Assembly: GCF_029407905.1 (NCBI RefSeq)
Contig: NC_073632.1
Span: 57,894,964-57,958,963 of the forward strand
Direction: 5' to 3'
Source of the DNA: Bubalus kerabau
Taxonomy: Eukaryota; Chordata; Mammalia; Artiodactyla; Bovidae
DNA length: 64,000 nucleotides
Shown here: one piece after another, positions 11,257-20,258 of the stretch
How the letters are laid out: every line of letters starts with the position of its first letter
Numbering within the stretch: the first letter of the stretch is position 1
Position numbers and translations under genes: made by a program
Notes under the pieces: model-generated
Databases searched by the model: none
Seen by the model: only the letters and a program-made list of their open reading frames with translations
What the model was told of the DNA's origin: nothing

Positions 11257-11466
11257 GCTCAATCGCTAAGGTGTGTTCTCTCTTTGTGACCCCATGGACT
11301 GTAGCCCATCAGGCTCTTCTCTCCATGGAATTTTCCAGGCAAGAATACTGCAGTGGGTTGCCATTTCCTTCTCCCAGGGGATCTTCTCCATCCAGGGATC
11401 AAACATGCATCTCCTGTGTCTGCTGCATTGGCAGGCAGATTCTTTACTAGACTACCAGGGAAGCCT
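11257..11466 (-). mobile_element. Bov-tA SINE
   Basis: Reverse-complement copy: the tail side begins 'tgctcaatcgctaagg', the body has 'gcaagaatactgcagtgggttgcc', and the reversed tRNA-like head ends 'ctaccagggaagcct'. It is full length apart from scattered substitutions. Confidence 0.92.
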
Positions 11467-11834
11467 TTAAAATATCTCAAAATCATGTTTTTCAAACTTC
11501 AGGTAATGACTCATTAGGGGTCATGAAATCAAGTTAGAGGGTCAAGACTCGTGCTTTTTTAAAAAATAAAATAGAATGGGAAATATTAGAATATAGCCAT
11601 TCCAATAAAGACTTGCTTTTGTAAAATATATGCATATGTGTATTTATGTATGCACAGTAAATATTTGCACACCTATATTCATAGATATGTGTATATAAAG
11701 ACATTTTATAGATTGTAAAGTAAAATATGTTCCTTCTGTAGTTTATAAAATATTTTCCAAAAGTTTAGAAAATGATATTTTAAAATATGCATCACAGGGC
11801 TTTAAACATAGCAAGTGTAGCCCAGTGGGTGCAT
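11467..11834. other. AT-rich unassigned sequence
   Basis: Strongly A/T-rich with 'tatgtgtatttatgtatg' type text. Nothing recognisable. Confidence 0.3.
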
Positions 11835-11841
11835 GCACACA

Positions 11842-11879
<38 letters not shown>
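11835..11879 (+). repeat. (CA)n microsatellite
   Basis: About 22 CA units with one 'cata' interruption near the left end. A length-polymorphic marker would be expected here. Confidence 0.96.
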
Positions 11880-11881
<2 letters not shown>

Positions 11882-12794
11882 CAGTTAACTGCAACTATTT
11901 CTATCCCCTCATGTTTTCCTCTAGAGGAGATGGTGTTTTATTTAACAAAGCACCTCACTGCACCATTTGCTTCCAAAAAGATGAGCTTTTGGAAAGTTGG
12001 AAACAAGGAGAATGCCAATTGCTTTACATAATGAAAAGCATTTTGGGGTTCCAGGTCGCAATGCAGAGGTGGAAGGAGGGGTTCCAAAGAAAAGAAGAGA
12101 GAGATGGGGGGAGAACACGACAGTGGCTGCTAAGGGGTGTCTGGAGAAAGGATACCAAGGAGAAAGGAGTGAGCAGATGACATTATACTTCGTGTTCAAT
12201 TTCAGAATTAACTCCTTTGTGGCCATGAGCTCTGATGCTGTTCTGTGTTGTAACTGACTCCAAAACCACGAGTGAATTCGGCTGCAGACACAGCCCTCAG
12301 TAGGTGATATCTTCAGGTTTAAAGAACTGACACAGGCATGGATATGAGATATCCTTTTCCCAGTGTGCTAGAAGGAGCTGATTCTTGGATTTCAGAGTTA
12401 CTCAGATATTTGTCGAGTGGAAGAGATAAGAGGCCAAGAAGTAACTTCCCTAACATTCTGGTCTGGCACCCCAGCTGGGTGGTCAAGGTCTACGACTTCA
12501 CCAGCAGGAAAAACCACAAAAGTCATGAGGTTGCCTTTCCTGCTCTCTGAGTGCTACTTAGTGGGTACCTTTTCAAGAGAACTTGCTGTACAGGTTCAAA
12601 ACAGAAACCACAGTCTAATACCACACAGACTTCTTCTAACCAACTGCCTCCTTTTCCATGCAGCTTTCTGACCATTCTGAGCAGGACAGATCACCCCAGT
12701 CACCCACTAAGATGCTGAGTCCTCCATGATGCAAGTTCTCAATCTGGGATATGGCTCAGAGGTTGGCCTCTTCTTTCAATGAAGAATGACAATG
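11880..12794. other. Unassigned sequence upstream of the provirus
   Basis: Mixed-composition DNA. Several 60-115 codon frames overlap on both strands with no shared protein signature. No splice-flanked exon is convincing. Confidence 0.3.
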
Positions 12795-12798
12795 AAAG

Positions 12799-12964
12799 TG
12801 TCACACGAGTGTATGTTCCTCGGTTCTTTGTCTCGTCACAACAAAGATTTGGAGTGGCGGACATTAAAGCCCTCGGCGCGTCACAGCTCTCGGGTCTTGG
12901 ACAAACCGTGCTACAGCTCTTAGGCAAATCAGTGTTACAGCTCTATTTTATTTAGAAGATAGCA

Positions 12965-13004
<40 letters not shown>

Positions 13005-13226
13005 CGTGCGCGCACGCGGGAGATAGAGTCCGAAAGAAAGCGCTTTGGCTCCTCCTTTTATATGTTTTTTCCTCCACCTGGGCCTGCCCTATGCAAATTG
13101 GGCTTAGCCAGGAGTGCTGTTTGTTGTGTTTGTTCTGCCTGAAGTCTTCACTCTGGTCCTCAGACCTTCCTTGTCTTTTAGCCACTGCCATTTTGGACTC
13201 CTTTTCCCTATTCTACCTACCTAACA
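12799..13226 (-). repeat. ERV 3' LTR (left copy)
   Basis: 428 bp with TG...CA ends. On the minus strand it has a TATAAAAG box (13055-13062), an octamer-type ATGCAAAT word readable on plus at 13091-13098, and an AATAAA signal at 12947-12952, in that promoter-to-poly-A order. The (GA)n tract near 12973-12995 lies between TATA and poly-A and is shorter than in the other LTR. The octamer and TATA show that the transcription-control layout survives. Activity is not implied. Confidence 0.9.
13055..13062 (-). promoter_or_regulatory. TATA box of the ERV left LTR
   Basis: TATAAAAG on the minus strand, 5' of the GA tract. In the right LTR the matching site reads TACAAAAG, so the box is altered there. 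Since the right LTR is the 5' LTR of the provirus, the copy expected to drive it carries the weaker box. Confidence 0.6.
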
Positions 13227-13236
13227 TTCCCCCCTC
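13227..13236 (-). other. ERV polypurine tract
   Basis: Read on the minus strand, 'gaggggggaa' directly precedes the TG of the left LTR. This position and composition fit the plus-strand primer of a retrovirus, and it sets the orientation of the provirus. Confidence 0.75.
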
Positions 13237-13596
13237 AAGAGATGGGAGGCCCAATTCTTTGGGAATTGGGGCGTCGAGGTCTTTCTGGCTACTTCCTGCT
13301 GAACTGGGGCGGCGAGGGGTATTGGGCCTCCCCCTTTTGCTAGTCTCAATCCTCAGAGTCCTTATAGCGGTGTCCAAGGGTGTGTGATATTTTCCATGGT
13401 CAGCTGTAGTTTTATATCTTTGTTGAACTGGCACTGCATGTTGTAGCTGGTTGACCTGGGCAGAAACAAAACAGGTTAGACAATTGACAGTACATGGAAT
13501 AATCACAGGCATCATCAATATAGCATAACGAGGACTAGTAGGGACATTGGTCAATTTTAAATTCACATCGCCAGGATAGCTCAAGTCCCTCCTTGT
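13229..13596 (-). pseudogene. ERV env transmembrane tail remnant
   Basis: The frame next to the polypurine tract ends about 30 bp short of the LTR. It shows a 'PCTVNCLTCFVSAQVNQLQ' segment, which resembles the end of a gamma-type Env transmembrane region and its cytoplasmic tail, and then a Ser/Arg-rich tail with 'SSAGSSQKD'. The surface subunit, furin site and fusion peptide are absent, so no working envelope could come from it. It lies in the same frame as the gag-like fragment upstream, separated by one stop codon at about 13597-13599. Identification is by similarity of pattern and is not confirmed. Confidence 0.5.
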
Positions 13597-13599
13597 TCA

Positions 13600-13896
13600 G
13601 GGATCAGAAGATCTATCTCCTGTCTGTTTTGGAGTACAGTCTCTGTCAAGCTGTATTGGCTCCTTAGAGCTATCCTGAGAAATCTTATCCCCAGAAACCA
13701 GATTTTGGGGGTGTTCATTAGAATGACACTCATTGGTAGTTCTGAATAGGTATCTGAGATCTCCCAGGGGCTCACAGGTGTATTGAGTGTCCTCTTTTAG
13801 CCTCTCCAGAAAGGCAATGGGGTTCACATTGGGCTCCTGAGTTATTGCTGAGACTGGGCACAGTCCCACAAGTAATAGGCTTCTTAATGTTTCCAT
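13600..13896 (-). pseudogene. ERV gag capsid-like fragment
   Basis: About 99 codons. Near residues 20-35 the visible string 'NPIAFLERLKED' matches the pattern of the gamma-retroviral capsid segment in which an 'AFLERLKE'-like helix follows a 'TQ-P-N' stretch. Matrix and nucleocapsid zinc knuckles are not seen here. Downstream it runs into the env-tail frame after a single stop, which implies that everything from late gag through most of env was lost in one deletion or in an RNA-level event before insertion. Confidence 0.6.
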
Positions 13897-13933
13897 GGGT
13901 GGACTTCCTTAGGGGTGAGTCTTTCTGAAGCTT

Positions 13934-14651
13934 ATCCTACCCAGAACTGTTGCAACCTGAGAGCCAGGCGTCCCCGGGTCAGGGTGCAGATCCCCAGGCA
14001 GGCTGAGGCGTGACAGCCTCCTAGAGATCGAATCCCTGGGCAGGTCGAGGCGTGACGGACTCCCAAGGATTGGGTCCCTGGGCAGGTCGAGGCGTGATGA
14101 CCTCCTGGGGCCCCTGGGACTAGAGGATCCCTGAACAGGTTGAGGCGTGACAACCTTTTGAAGACCGATCCCTAGGTAGTTCAAGGCATGATGACCTCCT
14201 GGGATCCCCCGGACTGGAGTTTGGGCGTCCCCAAGATCTCCAGTGTGACCAATGCTGGGTAGAATTAAGAGGTTTGTTTTGCCCACTGTGGATGGGAATA
14301 GATATGATGTAAGTTCATCCTACCTAGTACTGTTGCAACCTGAGAGCCAGGCGTCCCCGGGTCAGGGTGCAGATCCCCAGGCAGGCTGAGGCGTGACAGC
14401 CTCCTAGAGATTGAATCCCCAGGCAGGTCGAGGCGTGACGGCCTCCCGAGGATTGGATCCCTGGGCAGGTCAAGGCGTGACAACCTCCTGGGACCCCTGG
14501 GACTAAAGGATCCCTGAACAGGTTGAGGTGTGACAACTTTTCGAAGACCAATCCCTAGGCAGGTCAAGGCGTGATGACCTCCTGGGACCCCCCAGACTGG
14601 AGTTTGGGCATCCCCAAGATCTCCAGTGTGACCAGTATTGGGTAGAATTAG
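13934..14651 (-). repeat. Tandem repeat inside the ERV, 383-bp period with ~50-bp sub-repeats
   Basis: Two copies of a unit that starts 'atcctacc' and continues 'actgttgcaacctgagagcc' begin at 13934 and 14317 (period 383 bp). The second copy is about 335 bp. Each copy is itself made of roughly five shorter repeats carrying 'caggtcgaggcgtgac' or close variants, spaced about 45-60 bp. The minus-strand frame through each copy gives a Pro/Arg/Leu-rich peptide with repeated 'SRLDLP' blocks. The position, between leader and capsid trace, corresponds to the leader or the matrix/p12 region. I do not know of this repeat elsewhere. Confidence 0.9.
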
Positions 14652-15775
14652 GGGTTGGATATTATAGAGTATTTCCCTCCCAAGGCCAGCTATTTTCTGG
14701 TTGTCTCTCCAGAAGATTGTAGAAACCTTGTGGGTCTGGATGGGGCTCAGGAAAGGAGCATGAAACAGGAGGGAAGGGGGCAGAGCACAACTTTTGAAAG
14801 AATTACATAGCACAAGGGTATAATGTAAACCAATTAAAATCAATTGGGTCCAAGATGACAAATCAAATTCAAGTTAACCTTAATCCCCAATCTATAAGCC
14901 AACAGACACACCCAGAGGTGGCAGGACAGCTCCAAGGCACAAGGTCAAAAGAGGGAGCAGTAGGTGGTTCCCCAATGGCTGGGATGATCCTCTCACTCAC
15001 TAGCATATGAATTCCATCCCCTCACAAAACCTAGCCAGGCCTAATACCATGGCCGAAGCCCTTGCCCTCGGCAATGGTTCACACCCTGAAGAGTGGCTTC
15101 TCTCTGGATCCTAACAAATCGACCTCTTATCGTTTTGTCTCTCAATGAATTTTTGCAATGAGACATCAGAGCCTGAGTTTCATTAGTTTTGGCCAGGTTT
15201 GAGTCCCGGGAGAGAGCTGAAGGACAGGAGGAAAAAGCAGTGGGAAAAACATGCCAAGGAATCCCCTTCATAGCCCGCTGGAAAATTTGCTAAATATCTG
15301 ACTGGTGCTCACAGTTTCATTGGTCTGATCTTTGGCACAGAGAACAGAAAGGACAGAAGAACCCCCACCAGCTTGTGTAACAGCTACTAGGGCTCAGCAG
15401 ATAGTGCCGTTGAAACATATTGAGGAGTAGCCCTTTGAGACATACTGAGGAGTAGCCTCTCCAGAGTCCCTAATTGTGCCCCCTGCTGCCCGCCTGTTCG
15501 CAGGAGGTTCGAGGAAACAAGAAACAGGAGATTGTAAACGTCCCTCCAGCTATAGGACCAAGGACCGCTTACTTAACCTGAGGTCTTCTGGAACCTGAGA
15601 CTGGGCCGCGTAAGCTTTCTGCTGAGTTCATTTTTTGCTGTCCTGGTTTCCAGCACGATGGGCCTTCCCCTGCACTGGGTTTCTTTGCCTTCCACTTCTA
15701 GCGCCGGAGCTTCGGTGAGTTGGGCTCCTGTTGTGCTCAGCCTCTTCCACGCAGAGGTTGTTTCAGCCAGGTTAT
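14652..15775 (-). other. ERV leader and 5' internal region
   Basis: This lies between the primer-binding site and the tandem repeat. It holds several 60-100 codon frames on the minus strand that I cannot assign, and multiple stops. It should contain the leader, the packaging region and the start of gag, but I see no clear gag start with a myristoylation-type Met-Gly. It is too decayed to interpret further. Confidence 0.4.
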
Positions 15776-15793
15776 ATCCGAGTCACAGCACCA
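15776..15793 (-). other. ERV primer-binding site, tRNA-His-like
   Basis: On the plus strand this reads 'atccgagtcacagcacca', which is the 3' end of tRNA-His with CCA and one mismatch. It lies 4 bp from the right LTR, on the correct side for a minus-strand provirus. A His primer is used by some class I ERVs. Confidence 0.75.
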
Positions 15794-15797
15794 TAGA

Positions 15798-16265
15798 TGT
15801 CACACGAGTGTATGTGCCTCGGTTCTTTGTCTCATCACAACAAAGATTTGGAGCAACGGACATTAAAGCCCTCGGCGCATCACAGCTCTCGGGTCTTGGA
15901 CAAACTGTGTTACAGCTCTTAGGCAAATCAGTGTTACAGCTCCATTTTATTTAGAAGATAGCAAGAGAATCCAAGACTCGAAGAGAAGAGAGTGGAGGAG
16001 TGCGTGGGGAGGGAGAAAGAGAGAGAAAGAGAGAGAGAGAGCGCGAGCATGCACACGGGAGAGAGAGTCCGAGAGAAAGCGCTTTGGCTCCTCCTTTTGT
16101 ATGTTTTTTCCTCCACCTGGGCCTGCCCTATGCAAATTGGGCTTAGCCAAGAGTGCTGTTTGTTGTGTTTGTTCTGCCTGAAGTCTTCACTCTGGTCCTC
16201 AGACCTTCCTTGTCTTTTAGCCACTGCCGTTTTGGACTCCTTTTCCCTATTCTACCTACCTAACA
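15798..16265 (-). repeat. ERV 5' LTR (right copy)
   Basis: 468 bp with TG...CA ends, about 40 bp longer than the left LTR because of extra sequence in and beside the GA tract (about 15966-16060). The poly-A signal (15946-15951) and octamer word (16130-16137) are kept. The TATA box is changed to TACAAAAG. I count nine substitutions to the left LTR in the first ~165 bp and only three in the last ~185 bp. Confidence 0.9.
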
Positions 16266-16321
16266 AAAGCATGACACTTTTTGTTCTGTATTTACAGGTA
16301 AATGTGCCCTGATGTATTGCT

Positions 16322-16597
16322 GCTGCCGCTGCTGCTAAGTCACTTCAGTCGTGTCCAACTCTGTGCTACCCCATAGATGGCAGCCCACCAGGCTCCCCCG
16401 TCCCTGGGATTCTCCAGGCAAGAACACTGGAATGGGTTGCCATTTCCTTCTCCAATGCATGAAAGTGAAAAGTGAAAGTGAAGTCGCTCAGTCGTGTCCA
16501 ACTCTTAGCGACCCCATGGTCTGCAGCCTACCAGGCTCCTCCTTCCATGGGATTTTCCAGGCAAGAGTACTGGAGTAGGGGACCATCGCCTTCTCTG
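16322..16597 (-). mobile_element. BOV-A2 SINE with 11-bp target duplication
   Basis: Reversed dimeric BOV-A2: the trinucleotide tail 'gctgccgctgctgct' is on the left, two BovA units follow with the 'aaagtgaaaagtgaaagtgaag' linker region between them. The exact duplication 'gatgtattgct' is at 16311-16321 and 16598-16608. Confidence 0.95.
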
Positions 16598-16608
16598 GAT
16601 GTATTGCT

Positions 16609-17015
16609 ATAATATGAAATAAAAGAATCATAAAATGATAACCCCATCTTTAAAAATCATCATTTACTCAGCCAACATGAAAAAAACTTAAACCCCAAAT
16701 TATTCAGAAACTTCATTTTTACCAGCTGCCAACTCTTTCTCCAACCTCTGCCTCAACCCTACAACCTCTACTGGTTACAAACAGCAAAACAGAAGTGAAT
16801 GGGTTTCATCTCCTTTTATTCCTAAATTCAAAATGAAAATTGAAATGAAAGAAAGAAAATGGATGAAAGCTCCAAAATGGATAAAAGTCAAACAGTGAAA
16901 ATTAGGAAGAAAAAAAGTCAAGGACATGAATAATCAAACGGAGATCAGTCCTAAGTAACCAGGAGTTTCAACTAGCACTCACAGGTAGAAAAGCAGGTAA
17001 AAAAAAATAAATGTA
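16609..17015. other. A-rich unassigned sequence
   Basis: Contains 'gaaatgaaagaaagaaaatgg' type text and a short A-run just before the TG microsatellite. No feature is supported. Confidence 0.3.
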
Positions 17016-17041
17016 TGTGTGTGTGTGTGTGTGTGTGTGTG
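17016..17041 (+). repeat. (TG)13 microsatellite
   Basis: A clean TG run directly abuts the reversed 3' end of the Bov-tA that follows. It probably arose from, or was extended in, the SINE tail. Confidence 0.95.
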
Positions 17042-17238
17042 CTCAGTCATCCAAGTCTTTGCCACCCCATGAACTTAGCCTGCCAGGGTTCTCTGCCCAT
17101 GGGATTTCCCAGGCAAGACGACTGGAGTGGGTTGCCATTTTCTTCTCCATATATCTTCCTGACACAGGGATCGAACCCACATCTCTCATATCTCCTGTGT
17201 CTCCTGCACTGGCATCTAGATTCTTTAGTGCTGCCTGA
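17042..17238 (-). mobile_element. Bov-tA SINE
   Basis: Reversed copy: 'gctcagtcatccaagtctttg', body 'gactggagtgggttgcc', then a degraded head ending 'tagattctttagtgctgcct'. The outer end of the head ('ccagggaagcc') is not kept. Confidence 0.88.
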
Positions 17239-18210
17239 GTAAAGTAAATCCAAACATTCATGTTTTTATGCCTGAAAGTAAAAGCACTCCCATATGCAAA
17301 GACTGTGCTAAATGAGGCAGTATGTCCATCCCTGAGGTATACACAGAGTAGCTGATGGCATGAAACATGAAGGTTAAAAAAAAATAAAAAATATTTTTAA
17401 ATAATTACCAAAGGTTTAGAAAAAATTAATAAACATTGTAGAAGTTGAGAATACAGGATCTATTCTGATCAGTGAAACATTTTTCCAATTTCCAGTATAC
17501 AAGTTTTCCAACTTTTCAAGATACCTCCTAGCTTGCTCCTAGATATCAGCTACCAGCATATTCAGGGATGTCCCACAAGAATCCCTCCACTTGGTTCTAA
17601 ACGTCCTCTGAATCCGCCTTAACTAGCATACGCTAATTTGTTTTGGTGTTCCATCTCAACAATGGTACAAAGGAGAGAAGAAGAAAGAGTAAGTTACCGG
17701 GAGAAGAAAATTTCAACAGAAGGAACTGAGAACTAAATCTGAGCTATTCTGCCAAAAGGGGAATAGACGCTGGATGAGGGATTGTTACCACAGTTGAAAC
17801 TTGGTGGCAAGTGGGGCAGAAGGCAGTCAAGTTGTTGGTGGTCAGAAGCAATCTGTCCCCAAGTCCTCAATTCACTTTATATAATATGCATTCCCTGGAG
17901 GTGGGGGAGGGGGCCTTAGTGCTATGGGAAAAAGCCATTGGCCTTAGAGACAGAAACGGCCTTGAATCTCTCCTCTGCCATCCACCAAATAAAGCCACAC
18001 CTGGCTCTGCATTTGCTTAAATGGGCTTGCACCACTTCTCCCTTCCATTGTTCCCTCCCCTCCCTTGCTCTCAATTGTTCCCTCTTTCCGTTATCAGGTC
18101 ATCTGTTTCACTATTCACTTGCTTTTTCAAAGACACTTGTGTTGTGTCTTTTACGTCACTTCCCCAGGGAAGGCTGCAAACTGGAAGGAGAACCATAGAA
18201 TCAAAGGATG
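17239..18210. other. Unassigned sequence
   Basis: About 970 bp. No recognisable gene or repeat, apart from a weak MIR-like run near 17940-18020. The pyrimidine-rich patch 18030-18130 opens short frames by composition. Confidence 0.3.
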
Positions 18211-18214
18211 TGAG

Positions 18215-18365
18215 TGAAGGAATGAATCTCAATGATCATCCGGCCCAAGAACCTTAGTCTAAGATAGGGAACCGGGGTTTCCAAGAGCAGAAGCAACTGA
18301 CAAATGTCTCCCAAGTCCACAACTGCCCACTCTCAGCCCAGGGTTCTTCCCACTGTAACACACTC
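18215..18365 (+). repeat. Probable MIR-family SINE fossil
   Basis: The order 'aatgatcatccggcccaag', a degraded middle, then 'cccagggttcttcccactgtaac' follows the 3' half of a MIR-type element, where 'gctctttccacta' text closes the repeat. Divergence is high. Confidence 0.45.
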
Positions 18366-18528
18366 ATGTCCAGTGTCCAGTCAAGCCTGTACAGAATTAG
18401 ATCCCCAAATCGGAGGCACAGCTGAAGAAAATAAAGTCTAAATCCGAAAGACAGTTGGGTCATTTCTACAGGCAAATGCCAATTATGAAAACGTGAAGTG
18501 TTAACTGTGATACTACAGGGTGCTCAGG

Positions 18529-18818
18529 CGGAGAAGGCAATGGCACCCCACTCCAGTACTCTTGCCTGGAGAATCTCGTGGACGGGGGGAGGCGGGGGGA
18601 GGGGGGGCTGGTGGGCTGCAGTCCACGGGGTCGCGAAGAGTCGGACACGACTGAGCGACTTCACTTTCCCTTTTCACTTACATGCATTGGAGAAGGAAAT
18701 GGCAACCCACTCCAGTGATCTCGCCTGGAGAATCCCAGGGACGGGGTGCCTGGTCGGCTGCCGTCTATGGGGTCGCACAGAGTCGGACACGACTGGAGCG
18801 ACTTAGCAGCAGCAGCAG
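18529..18818 (+). mobile_element. BOV-A2 SINE with G-tract expansion, 13-bp target duplication
   Basis: Two BovA units in forward order, ending 'agcagcagcagc'. The exact duplication 'cagggtgctcagg' lies at 18516-18528 and 18819-18831. The first unit has an expanded G-run (18584-18607) where other copies read 'ggacggaggagcc'; this makes the copy longer than its relatives. High similarity to the family pattern suggests youth. Confidence 0.96.
18584..18607 (+). repeat. G-rich expansion, potential G-quadruplex
   Basis: The pattern is G6-A-GG-C-G6-A-G7 (approximately). Multiple G-runs of three or more with 1-4 base loops satisfy a standard quadruplex pattern. No other BovA copy in this window has it. 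Confidence 0.85.
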
Positions 18819-18898
18819 CAGGGTGCTCAGGATTTGCATCAACTCTTGGGAAGCAGATGGCCTCGGAAACGTCTCTTTATCACGTAAAATGGGCGCAG

Positions 18899-18913
18899 AG
18901 CGCCATCTGCTGG
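18899..18913 (-). promoter_or_regulatory. CTCF-like motif
   Basis: On the minus strand this reads 'ccagcagatggcgct', which fits the NCANNAGRNGGCRSY core of CTCF sites at every fixed position. It lies in single-copy-looking sequence just right of a BOV-A2. A motif match alone is weak evidence of binding. Confidence 0.4.
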
Positions 18914-19129
18914 ATGCCTGGGCTTCAAGGCACCTGCCAGAGTAGGAATAGGAAAGGCTTTAATTAAGCAGTTTATTTCTTGTTGGTCATTCCCAAACAC
19001 ACACAATAAAACCTAGCTCCATATTACTCCATATTTATTACTTTTTCAAATTTACAGTGGTTTTTTTGCCCTTAATATCTTATGGCTATCTCTCCTTATT
19101 AGTAACATAAATTGAGCTAATTTCTTTTT

Positions 19130-19480
19130 TAAACTTCTTTTAAAATTGTATTATGAAATGTCCACGTATACACAAAAGAGAATGGCACGATAAACTCCCA
19201 TATATTTTTACCCAAATTTAAAAATTGTCAAAATTTTGCCATACTTGCTTCTCTATCTCCCTTTATTCTTTGCTAGTTAAGGCAAATCCTAAGTATCATA
19301 CATGACTTCAAACTTCAGTATGAATCTCTTTTAAAAATGAGATTTTTTTCATAAGCACAATATCATTATCAGAGTTAATAAAATTATTAACAATTCTTTG
19401 TTACTATCTAATGCCCAGTCCACAATCAGATTTGTCTGGTCATCTAAAAACAATTTGTACGACTGGTTGGTAAATTCAGA
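19130..19480. repeat. Old mammalian L1-like fossil
   Basis: The order 'gtccacgtatacacaaaagag', 'acccaaatttaaaaattgtc', 'taaggcaaatcctaag', 'atgcccagtccacaatcag' tracks a common old mammalian L1-type 3' sequence. There are no open frames. Confidence 0.5.
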
Positions 19481-19572
19481 ATCACAAAGCGTATTTAAAA
19501 TCCATGAGTTCCTATACATCTAAAGGAAAATGAGAAAGTTTGCCACCCGAAAGAAGGAAGGAGGGAGGGAGG

Positions 19573-20254
19573 TGTCGGGGTTCAGGGCAAGCCACCCCAA
19601 AATATGCCTTACCTGTATATTGATAATTTTGAATTAAAGTTACTTAAGATATGGCCAATGCAAGAGGGACACTCTGACCCTCTTGTCTGTCTCCCTGAAA
19701 ACAGGAAATCAGTCTCCCATGTGGAAGGTGCACTTTATACCTCTGGAGGTAAAAGGACACCCTTAGATAGCCAGACGTAGGGGACACAGGGGAGAAGGCA
19801 ATGGCACCCCACTCCAGTACTGTTGCCCGGAAAACCCCATGGATGGAGGAGCCTGGTAGGCTGCAGTCCACGGGGTCGCACAGAGTCGGACACGACTGAA
19901 GCGACTTAGCAGCAGCAGGGGACTCAGGACTGAAAAGTCAATATTTACAAACATTGTTATGTCTTTTATTGACTATTCCAAGCCCAAACTGTTTGAGATT
20001 CTTCACTAATTGAACACGCAAAACCTGTGCTTCTTTGTCCTGTCATTTTCTCACAAATTTATTGTTTTTTGTTTTTGTTTTGTCTAAAGAAAAAGCTCCC
20101 GGCTTTGGCCACTTGGGTACCACTTCTATAGGACCTGCATGTGCACAAATTAAAATTTGTATTTTCCTTCTGCTTATCTGTCTTGTGGCAATTTTACTAC
20201 TAGTCCAGCCACAAGAACTCAAGAGGGATAGAGGGGAAATTTCTCCCTCTAGCA
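19573..20254 (+). mobile_element. Old class I ERV solo LTR, interrupted by a BovA SINE
   Basis: It begins 'tgtcggggttcaggg' and ends 'ctccctctagca', so it has TG...CA ends. A 4-bp 'gagg' lies on both sides (19569-19572 and 20255-20258). The interior has the look of an ERV1 LTR: 'ccccaaaatatgcc' early, a 'ctttatacctc' TATA-like word near 19733, an ATTAAA-type signal near 20150, and a 'cagccacaagaactcaagaggg' U5-like end. It is unrelated to the 12.8-16.3 kb provirus. No internal sequence follows, so it is a solo LTR. The 155-codon frame starting at 20035 lies inside and beyond it and is therefore likely chance. Confidence 0.65.
19791..19917 (+). mobile_element. Single-unit BovA SINE, nested in the solo LTR
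   Basis: It starts like the first unit of BOV-A2 ('ggagaaggcaatggcacccc') and ends like the second ('gaagcgacttagcagcagc'), with the middle missing. The near-exact duplication 'ggggacacagg'/'ggggactcagg' at 19780-19790 and 19918-19928 frames it. It is either a monomer that moved as such, or a dimer collapsed by recombination between its two units. Confidence 0.93.
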
Positions 20255-20258
20255 GAGG

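Larger units (their letters stand above)
12795..16269 (-). mobile_element. Class I (gamma-like) endogenous retrovirus, internally deleted
   Basis: Two direct LTRs (12799-13226 and 15798-16265) bracket 2.57 kb of internal sequence. The provirus reads on the minus strand: the purine tract lies beside the left LTR and the primer-binding site beside the right LTR. A 4-bp target duplication 'aaag' at 12795-12798 and 16266-16269 gives the outer borders. A 4-bp duplication and a tRNA-His-like primer site both fit class I ERVs. The internal part is far shorter than a full provirus. I see a gag capsid trace and an env tail but no protease, RT or integrase, so pol and most of gag and env are deleted. 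It cannot encode its own enzymes. Confidence 0.88.

Noticed and set aside
13597..15271. Minus-strand frames in the provirus as possible host genes
   Set aside because: They lie between two LTRs and carry retroviral-like pieces. They are broken and are provirus remnants.
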